A stretch of DNA of 5,566 nucleotides from Deltaproteobacteria bacterium. Its GTDB lineage: Bacteria; Myxococcota_A; UBA9160; SZUA-336. The notes under the pieces were generated by a model. That model was not told where the DNA came from and ran no database searches. It saw only the letters and a program-made list of their open reading frames with translations. The position numbers and the translations under genes were made by a program. Positions 1 to 5,106 of the stretch are shown here, one piece after another (position 1 is the first letter of the stretch; the number at the start of each line of letters is the position of its first letter). Location of the stretch: contig JAUXJB010000118.1 of NCBI GenBank assembly GCA_030624945.1, forward strand, positions 1 to 5,566, written 5' to 3'.

Positions 1-294
1 CTGGACCTTGCGGACGTGATCGGCGGGAATAAGATGTTCCTGCTGAATTTGGAGCTCCAGTTCCCCATCTCAGAAGAGCTGGGGCTGACGGGCATAGCCT
101 TTCTCGACATGGGGAATGCGTTTGCGGAAAATGATGGATTCAACCCGGCGGATCTCCGGTTCGGAGCGGGCATGGGCGTGAACTGGTTCAGCCCATTCGG
201 TCCCATCATGGTCATCCTGGGGATCCCGCTCGACAAGCTGGACGACGAGGACGCAGCGGTCTTCGAGTTCTCGATGGGCGGCAGTCAATTCTGA
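1..294 (+). CDS. bamA: BamA outer-membrane assembly factor, C-terminal end (5' truncated)
   Basis: This is the last 97 residues of an Omp85/BamA beta-barrel, open at the left window edge, so its start is not visible. BamA is the outer-membrane core of the BAM machine that folds and inserts beta-barrel proteins. The sequence shows the family's final strands: GGNKM (residues 8-12 of the visible part), ELQFPI (18-23), the FLDMGNAF segment (34-41), a glycine-rich strand into NWFSPFGPI (61-69), and a terminal FEFSMGGSQF. The final phenylalanine is the classic C-terminal outer-membrane beta-signal. Skp follows 58 bp downstream on the same strand, the conserved bamA-skp pairing, which favours BamA over other Omp85 members such as TamA. 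The GTG at 16 is only an internal valine codon. The POTRA domains and most of the barrel lie outside the window. Confidence 0.93.
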   Translation: MDLADVIGGNKMFLLNLELQFPISEELGLTGIAFLDMGNAFAENDGFNPADLRFGAGMGVNWFSPFGPIMVILGIPLDKLDDEDAAVFEFSMGGSQF

Positions 295-340
295 CCGCCA
301 GACGATCTCCCCCATGGGGTAGTCACACGGCAGCGAATGG

Positions 341-347
341 AAGGAGG
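341..347 (+). promoter_or_regulatory. Strong Shine-Dalgarno for skp
   Basis: AAGGAGG at 341-347 is a near-consensus Shine-Dalgarno sequence, 5 nt before the ATG at 353. It fixes the skp start and is the best ribosome site in the window. It fits a highly expressed periplasmic chaperone that is translated independently of bamA. Confidence 0.85.
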
Positions 348-352
348 ATCTG

Positions 353-877
353 ATGGGGATCCGATTACTCGGCATAGGGATCGTGCTCAGCATGGTCACG
401 AGTCTCCTGACACCCGCGACGACGCTTGCAGCCGAGCTCAAGATCGCCTTCGTGGATCAACGGCAGGCGATCATCAGCACAGTCCGCGGGCGGGAGGCGG
501 AGAGGACCCTCAACGAGCTCGCCGCCAAGAGGCAGGGAGAGCTCGCCCCCAAACAGGAAGAAATCCGCAGTCTCGGGGCGGAGCTCGAGTCGCAGAGGTA
601 CGTGCTCACCAGCGACGCCATCGAGGAGCGGCGGCTCGAGCTCGTGAAGAAGCAACGCGACCTGGAACGCGAGATGCAGGCGGCCCAGGAGGAGCTGCAG
701 ATCGAGGAGCGCAAGATGCTGTCTCCTCTGGTCAAGCAGTTCGGCGAGACCCTCCAGGAGATCGGAAAGGACAAGGAGTTCTCGCTGATCCTGGATCGCT
801 CGAGCCCGGGCATCCTCTACCTGGAGGACGCGTTGGACATTACGGAGCTCGTCGTCGATCGTCTGAACGAGGAGTAG
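353..877 (+). CDS. skp: Skp/OmpH family periplasmic chaperone
   Basis: This 174-residue protein is a Skp (OmpH) family periplasmic holdase that keeps unfolded outer-membrane proteins soluble on the way to BAM. Residues 1-27 look like a Sec signal peptide: Arg4, a hydrophobic core at about 5-19, and a cleavage site near A26/A27 in TTLAAEL. The mature protein opens with KIAFVDQRQAI (30-40), the usual OmpH first strand. A long charged, Glu/Arg/Lys/Gln-rich stretch at about 45-130 should form the coiled-coil tentacles. The end returns to the body domain with SLILDRSSPGILYL and a DITELVVDRLN helix. E. coli Skp is of similar size, about 160 residues. The ATG is supported by the Shine-Dalgarno at 341-347 and the intact signal peptide. 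Its place between bamA and fabZ is typical, except that lpxD does not follow it. Confidence 0.93.
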   Translation: MGIRLLGIGIVLSMVTSLLTPATTLAAELKIAFVDQRQAIISTVRGREAERTLNELAAKRQGELAPKQEEIRSLGAELESQRYVLTSDAIEERRLELVKKQRDLEREMQAAQEELQIEERKMLSPLVKQFGETLQEIGKDKEFSLILDRSSPGILYLEDALDITELVVDRLNEE

Positions 878-908
878 GCGCCGGCCGGCGTCTGGGAAGC
901 GCGCCAGA

Positions 909-1361
909 GTGTCCAAGTCTTTGCTCGGGATCGAGCAGATCCAAGAGCTGCTCCCGCATCGCTATCCGATCCTGCTCGTGGACAGGATCCTCGAGCTGGG
1001 AGAGGACCACATATTGGGCGAGAAGCTCGTGAGCTCGAACGAGCCCGTGCTGCGCGGCCACTTCCCGGGCCGTCCCGTGTTCCCCGGTGTGCTTCTCCTC
1101 GAGGCACTCGCGCAGACGGCCTGTATCTGGGCCATCCGTCAGCGGGCAGGGTCTCCCAGCCTCCAGCCCGCCCTCCTGGGCATCGACAACGCGCGCTTCC
1201 GGCGGCCCGTCGTGCCCGGAGACGTCGTGCAGCTGCACGTGCACCTCGAGCGACAGCGTGGCACCATGTACCGATTCCGGGGCGAAGCCCGGGTCGAGGG
1301 TGAGCTGGCCGCCGATGCCAAGATCATGGCGGCGTTCGTGCCATGGGAGGAGAGCAATTGA
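909..1361 (+). CDS. fabZ: 3-hydroxyacyl-[acyl-carrier-protein] dehydratase FabZ
   Basis: This cytoplasmic hot-dog-fold enzyme of 150 residues removes water from (3R)-hydroxyacyl-ACP to give trans-2-enoyl-ACP in fatty-acid elongation. The sequence shows the family signature in order: LLPHRYPILLVDR (14-26), then NEPVLRGHFPGRPVFPG (44-60) with the catalytic His51, then LLLEALAQ (62-69) with catalytic Glu65. The His-Glu spacing of 14 matches E. coli H54/E68. Later motifs are GIDNARFRRPVVPGD (91-105) and a C-terminal FRGEARVEGELAADAKIMA strand. Length is normal. The start is a GTG with only a weak GGGAAG (894-899) 9 nt upstream; starting here puts the family's N-terminus exactly at residue 1. Its stop overlaps the likely lpxA start. 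Linkage to lpxA is common because both enzymes draw on 3-hydroxyacyl-ACP, so FabZ level helps set the balance between phospholipid and lipid A. Confidence 0.95.
   Translation: MSKSLLGIEQIQELLPHRYPILLVDRILELGEDHILGEKLVSSNEPVLRGHFPGRPVFPGVLLLEALAQTACIWAIRQRAGSPSLQPALLGIDNARFRRPVVPGDVVQLHVHLERQRGTMYRFRGEARVEGELAADAKIMAAFVPWEESN
1345..1352 (+). promoter_or_regulatory. Shine-Dalgarno inside fabZ that selects a TTG start for lpxA
   Basis: GGGAGGAG at 1345-1352 lies in the last codons of fabZ. Counted from GGAGGA (1346-1351), it is 6 nt before the TTG at 1358, an ideal distance. The ATG at 1343 lies upstream of this site and so cannot use it; the bases before that ATG hold no Shine-Dalgarno. The TTG overlaps the fabZ TGA as TTGA, a typical translational-coupling arrangement. 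Confidence 0.75.
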
Positions 1362-2140
1362 GCGGAATTCATCCGACGGCTGTTGTCGATCCGAAGGCGG
1401 AGGTCGCGTCCGATGTCGAGATCGGTCCCTTCGCAGTCGTTGGACCGCAGGTTCGCCTGGAGAGTGGAGTCGTCCTGCGCCCGCATGCGCTCGTCACGGG
1501 ACACACGGAAGTGGGTCCCGAGACCACCATCTACTCGTTCGCGTCGGTCGGTGAGATCCCGCAGGATCAGAAGTACAAGGGCGAGTCGACGCGACTGGTG
1601 ATCGGTGGGCGCAACACCATCCGGGAGCACGTCACGATCAATACGGGGACCGAGGTCGCGGGAGGACTCACGACCATCGGGGACGACAACCTCATGATGG
1701 TCGGGGTGCACATCGCACACGACTGCCACGTGGGAAGCCACGTCATCATGACGAACGAGGTGCTGCTGGCCGGCCACGTTCGGATCGAGGACCACGTCAA
1801 CCTCGCGGGCCGCTCTGCGGTGAACCAGTTCGCCCGCGTCGGCGAGTCGTCGATGGTCATGGGTATGTGCGGCTTGGTCGCGGATTGCGCGCCCTTCCTC
1901 CGGGTGCACGGCTATCCGGCCCGCGTGATCGGCGTCAACAGAATCGGTCTCGAGCGCCGCGGCTTCTCGGAAGAGAAGATCGAGGCGATCGAGCAGGCCT
2001 ATCGGATCATCTTCCGGTCAAACCTGACACCCGTCGAGGCTTTCGCTTCGGTGCGTGAACAGCTCCCCGACTCGCGCGAAGCCGAGCACATGGTGGCCTT
2101 CTTGGAGAAGTCCGAGCGAGGCTTCGCGCGGTTCCGCTAG
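1358..2140 (+). CDS. lpxA: Acyl-ACP--UDP-N-acetylglucosamine O-acyltransferase LpxA
   Basis: LpxA carries out the first step of lipid A synthesis in the cytoplasm, moving a 3-hydroxyacyl chain from ACP to the 3-position of UDP-GlcNAc. From the TTG the protein has 260 residues (E. coli: 262). It opens with SGIHPTAVVDP, the usual family N-terminus, followed by left-handed beta-helix hexapeptide repeats (IGPFAV, VGPQVRL and others). Core motifs are FASVGEIPQDQKYKGE (61-76), HIAHDC (118-123) with His118 and catalytic His121, LAGHV (137-141) with His140, and IGLERRGFS (196-204) leading into the C-terminal helices. The alternative ATG at 1343 adds five residues but has no ribosome site. Oddities: the family's AVHQF is AVNQF here (Asn156, at E. 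coli His160), and TIHRGT is TINTGT. The residue matching the E. coli Gly173 acyl ruler remains Gly (169), flanked by Met on both sides. Identity is secure; sugar and acyl specificity are not. Confidence 0.95.
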   Translation: MSGIHPTAVVDPKAEVASDVEIGPFAVVGPQVRLESGVVLRPHALVTGHTEVGPETTIYSFASVGEIPQDQKYKGESTRLVIGGRNTIREHVTINTGTEVAGGLTTIGDDNLMMVGVHIAHDCHVGSHVIMTNEVLLAGHVRIEDHVNLAGRSAVNQFARVGESSMVMGMCGLVADCAPFLRVHGYPARVIGVNRIGLERRGFSEEKIEAIEQAYRIIFRSNLTPVEAFASVREQLPDSREAEHMVAFLEKSERGFARFR

Positions 2141-2153
2141 GATCACTCCGGCG

Positions 2154-2984
2154 ATGTCGATGCTCGGGCTGATCGCCGGGAGCGGGCCGCTGCCGTTCGA
2201 GGTGGCGGAGGCGGCCGGAGATCTGGGACTGGGCGTGGCGATCGCGGCGATCGAGCGCAATACCGATCCCACGATCCAGTCGCGCGCCCGGGGGCCGTTC
2301 GCGTGGTTCGCGGCGGGCGAGCTCGAGCGTCTGATCGCGTTCTTCAAGGATGCGGGGGTCGACGAGGTCATCCTGGCGGGGGCGGTGGCCAAGCGGGAGC
2401 TGTTGCAGGACCCCGCCGCGCTGCGCCCCGACGCGCGCGCGATCGCACTCCTGTCCAGGCTCGACGTCCGGGGCGATGACGCGTTGCTGCGGGCCGTCGC
2501 CCAGGAGTTCGAGTCCGAGGGGCTGCCGGTGGTGCCCTCGACGAAGCACCTCGAGGACCGCCTGGTGGCGGAGGGAGTGATGACCGGGGACGGACCGCTC
2601 GCCCCGGCCGTCGAGGCGGATCTCGCGCTCGGGCTGGGCGTGGCGAGGAGCCTCGGCGTTTACGACATCGGGCAGGGTGTGGTCGTCTCCTCCGGCACGG
2701 TCGTGGCCGTGGAGGCGGTCGAGGGGACCGACGCGATGATCCGACGGGGGGCCGAGCTGGCCGGGCCCGGGAGCGTCGTGGTCAAGGTCGCGAAGCCCCG
2801 GCAGGACCTGCGCTTCGACGTCCCGGCGATCGGTCGCGGGACGATCGAGGTGGCGCGCGAGGGGGGCGTGGTGGCGATCGGGCTCGAGGCCGGACGGACC
2901 ATCGTCCTGGAGCGTAAGCGCGCGCTTGCCGGGGCTCGTCGCGCCGGCATCTCGGTCGTGGGCCTCAAGTCGGAATCGACGTGA
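2154..2984 (+). CDS. lpxI: UDP-2,3-diacylglucosamine pyrophosphatase LpxI
   Basis: LpxI (formerly DUF1009) hydrolyses UDP-2,3-diacylglucosamine to lipid X and UMP. It is the unrelated replacement for LpxH found in alphaproteobacteria and many other lineages. The protein has 276 residues, close to the roughly 280 usual in the family. The N-terminal domain starts MLGLIAGSGPLP (3-14) and holds EVILAGAVAKRELLQD (71-86). The C-terminal domain carries YDIGQGVVVSSG (170-181), VAVEAVEGTDAMIRRG (184-199) and VKVAKPRQDLRFDVPAIG (210-227). The Asp residues 218 and 222 in the last motif are candidate catalytic residues; an Asp is required in Caulobacter LpxI, but I cannot map it with certainty. The ATG at 2154 is chosen because AGGA (2139-2142) lies 11 nt upstream. 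The ATG at 2160, giving MLGLIAG directly, is a fair alternative. It lies 13 bp after lpxA, as expected for the next soluble steps of one pathway. Confidence 0.94.
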   Translation: MSMLGLIAGSGPLPFEVAEAAGDLGLGVAIAAIERNTDPTIQSRARGPFAWFAAGELERLIAFFKDAGVDEVILAGAVAKRELLQDPAALRPDARAIALLSRLDVRGDDALLRAVAQEFESEGLPVVPSTKHLEDRLVAEGVMTGDGPLAPAVEADLALGLGVARSLGVYDIGQGVVVSSGTVVAVEAVEGTDAMIRRGAELAGPGSVVVKVAKPRQDLRFDVPAIGRGTIEVAREGGVVAIGLEAGRTIVLERKRALAGARRAGISVVGLKSEST

Positions 2985-3940
2985 GCGCGCCGCGGATCGC
3001 CGTCGTGGGCGCCGGTCACATGGGCGCATTTCACGCGGAGAAGATCGCGCAGCTCGAACGCGAGGGCGTCGCGCAGCTGGCCTGCGTGTGCGATGCGGAT
3101 CCGGCACGAGCCGCGGAGATTGCCGAGAAGTACGGGGTCGCTGCCCTGGACGACGCGGCGCGCGTGCCCGGGCTCGCCGACGCGGCCTGCGTCGCCGTGC
3201 CGACCACGCGACACGCGCGCGTCGCCAGCCAGCTGCTCGAAGCGGGGCTCGACGTCCTGATCGAGAAGCCGATCGCGACCACGCGCGGCGAGGCGCGTGC
3301 GCTGATCGAGCTGGCCAGCCGCGGCGAGCGCGTTCTGCAGGTCGGCCACATAGAGCGGTTCAGTCACGCGTTCCGGGCCATTCAGCCCGTGCTCGACAAC
3401 CCGCGCTTCATCGAGGCGCACCGCATCGGACCCTATCCCGGACGCGCGACGGACGTGAGCGTGATTCTGGACGTGATGATCCACGATCTGGACCTGGTCG
3501 CGAGCCTGGCGGGCGCGGAAGTGGAGCGCGTCGAGGCGATCGGGATCCCGGTCCTCTCCGCCACCGACGATATCGCGAACGCGCGCATCCGCTTTGCCAA
3601 CGGCTGCATCCTCAACCTGACCGCGAGCCGGGTGTCGCAGGAGACGATGCGCAAGGTGAGGCTCTTCCAGAGCGATGCCTACATCTCGATCGATTTCGGC
3701 GCCAACAACATCACGGTCGTGCGCCGTGAGGGACGGCCCGGAGCGGACGAGACGCCGAAGATCCACGTGGAGAAGCTGGACCTCGATCCGGCCGACGCGC
3801 TGCTGGCGCAGGACCGCGCATTCGCGGTCTCGGTTCGGGATCGAAAGGCCCCCGACGTGAGCGGGGAAGACGGGTACCGCGCACTGGACCTGGCGCTGCG
3901 CATCGAGGAGAGCATCGAGCGGCCCGAGGAATCGCCGTGA
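2981..3940 (+). CDS. Gfo/Idh/MocA-family NAD(P)-dependent oxidoreductase (GnnA-like candidate)
   Basis: This 319-residue protein belongs to the Gfo/Idh/MocA sugar dehydrogenase family. The N-terminal Rossmann fold shows RIAVVGAGHMGAFHA (5-19) with the GxGxxG nucleotide loop. An acidic CDAD (37-40) at the end of the second strand hints at NAD rather than NADP. The family's EKP motif is at 95-97 with catalytic Lys96. VGHIERFSHA (121-130) and DVMIHDLDLV (164-173), with Asp164 and His168, complete the usual active site. The start is a GTG overlapping the lpxI stop as GTGA, and its own stop overlaps lpxB the same way, so it is firmly inside the lipid A operon. That position suggests a UDP-GlcNAc-type substrate, such as oxidation at the 3''-carbon as by Acidithiobacillus ferrooxidans GnnA. 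No GnnB-type aminotransferase is in the window. Family membership is certain; the substrate is inference. Confidence 0.85.
   Translation: MSAPRIAVVGAGHMGAFHAEKIAQLEREGVAQLACVCDADPARAAEIAEKYGVAALDDAARVPGLADAACVAVPTTRHARVASQLLEAGLDVLIEKPIATTRGEARALIELASRGERVLQVGHIERFSHAFRAIQPVLDNPRFIEAHRIGPYPGRATDVSVILDVMIHDLDLVASLAGAEVERVEAIGIPVLSATDDIANARIRFANGCILNLTASRVSQETMRKVRLFQSDAYISIDFGANNITVVRREGRPGADETPKIHVEKLDLDPADALLAQDRAFAVSVRDRKAPDVSGEDGYRALDLALRIEESIERPEESP
3926..3930 (+). promoter_or_regulatory. Shine-Dalgarno for lpxB within the oxidoreductase gene
   Basis: GAGGA at 3926-3930 is 6 nt before the GTG at 3937. It lies in the last codons of the upstream gene and supports the overlapping GTGA start of lpxB. 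Confidence 0.65.
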
Positions 3941-5088
3941 AGGTGTTTCTCTCCACCGCGGATGCGTCCGGAGACCTACACGCTGCGGCGTTGCTCGGGG
4001 AATTGCGCGAGCGCGAGCCCGACCTCGAGGCCTTCGGACTTGGTGGCGAAGCTTCGCTGGCCGCGGGGCTCGACCCGGTCGTACCCCAGTCCGAGCTCGC
4101 CATTGCCGGACTGTTCGAAGTGTTCGGCAGCGCTGCCCGCGTGGTGCGCGCCTACGCGGCTCTGCGTCGCTCTCTCGTCACCCGGCGGCCCGATCTCGCC
4201 ATCCTGGTCGATTCGCCGGACCTGAACCTCCGCTTCGCCGCGGTGGCCAAGCGTCACGGGATTCCCGTCTTCTACTACGTCGCGCCACAGGTCTGGGCCT
4301 GGCGACCGCGGCGAGTGCGGCAGCTGGCCCGACGGACGGATCGCATGGCCGTGATCTTTCCCTTCGAAGAGGCCCTGTTGCGGCGGGCGGGGGTGGACGC
4401 GACGTTCGTCGGACACCCCCTGGCGGGTCGCATGGCCGAGCTGCGCGCGAGCCTCAAACCCAAGGAGGTCGCGGCCGAGCTGGGCCTGGATCTGGAGCAT
4501 CCGATCTTGGGCTTGTTGCCGGGAAGTCGACGGAACGAGATCCGCGCCAACCTGCCCTACATGCTGGAGACGGCCAGTCTGCTGCTCGATGCGATTCCGG
4601 GCCTTCAGGTTCAACTTCCGCTGGCCCCGACGCTGGCGGCGAACCCCCCCGAGCTTCCCGACTACGTGCGGCTGGTCCACGGGCGCACGCACGAGGCGAT
4701 CGCGATCTCGACCTGTCTGATCGCTGCAGCCGGCACGGTTACGCTCGAGGCGACACTCCTCGGTGTGCCCCTGGTGGTCTCCCACCGTGTGAGCCGCCTG
4801 TCGTTCGAGATCGTGCGCCGACTCGCCACCGTACCCTCGAGCTGCATGACGAACCTGATCGCCGACGCTGGCGTCGTGCCGGAGCGGATTCAGGAAATGG
4901 CGCGCCCCAGCGCACTGGCCGCCGTGGTGGCTCGCCTCATCCGCGTACCCCAAGCTCGCGCCGAGATGTGCGAGGCGTTCGCGCGTATCGCCGAACAGCT
5001 GGGCACTCCCGATTCGGCGAGGCGCGCCGCCCAGCTCGCCCTGGATGTCGCCCATCTCCGTCCGTCCGGCACGGCCTCGAGCGCGTAG
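3937..5088 (+). CDS. lpxB: Lipid-A-disaccharide synthase LpxB
   Basis: LpxB is a GT19 inverting glycosyltransferase (GT-B fold, membrane-associated on the cytoplasmic face) that joins UDP-diacylglucosamine and lipid X into the lipid A disaccharide. The 383 residues match the family's usual length. Motifs in order: ADASGDLHAA (8-17), ELAIAGLFEV (53-62), ILVDSPDLNLRF (89-100) with the conserved Asp pair 92/95, YYVAPQVWAWRPRR (113-126), FPFEEALLRRAGV (141-153), FVGHPL (157-162), LLPGSRRNEI (193-202) with conserved Arg198, and AGTVTLEATLLGVPLVV (265-281). Three normally strict positions differ: AGE-SGD reads ADASGD, with Asp9 where Glu is usual; SGT-TLE reads AGTVTLE; and LPN near residue 305 reads MTN. 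The frame is intact and the catalytic motifs remain, so it is probably functional. It starts at a GTG overlapping the previous stop (GTGA) with GAGGA upstream. Confidence 0.95.
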   Translation: MKVFLSTADASGDLHAAALLGELREREPDLEAFGLGGEASLAAGLDPVVPQSELAIAGLFEVFGSAARVVRAYAALRRSLVTRRPDLAILVDSPDLNLRFAAVAKRHGIPVFYYVAPQVWAWRPRRVRQLARRTDRMAVIFPFEEALLRRAGVDATFVGHPLAGRMAELRASLKPKEVAAELGLDLEHPILGLLPGSRRNEIRANLPYMLETASLLLDAIPGLQVQLPLAPTLAANPPELPDYVRLVHGRTHEAIAISTCLIAAAGTVTLEATLLGVPLVVSHRVSRLSFEIVRRLATVPSSCMTNLIADAGVVPERIQEMARPSALAAVVARLIRVPQARAEMCEAFARIAEQLGTPDSARRAAQLALDVAHLRPSGTASSA

Positions 5089-5106
5089 GGAACAGGACAC
5101 GAAGCG

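Noticed and set aside
310..319. CCCCATGGGG palindrome in the bamA-skp gap as a possible terminator or operator
   Set aside because: It is only 10 bp with no loop and no T-tract, and skp has a strong ribosome site a few bases later. No -35/-10 pair is convincing in the 58-bp gap, so neither a promoter nor a terminator is called.
337..1032. 231-codon + strand open frame overlapping skp and fabZ
   Set aside because: It is an out-of-frame shadow: Arg/Gly/Ser-rich, without motifs, and covering the end of skp and the start of fabZ, both of which have clear family signatures in other frames.
2055..2153. N-terminal extension of lpxI back to 2055
   Set aside because: The extension would overlap the last 86 bp of lpxA and adds Ser/Pro/Arg-rich residues foreign to the family. 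The LpxI fold starts at MLGLIAGSGPLP, so the start is 2154 or 2160.
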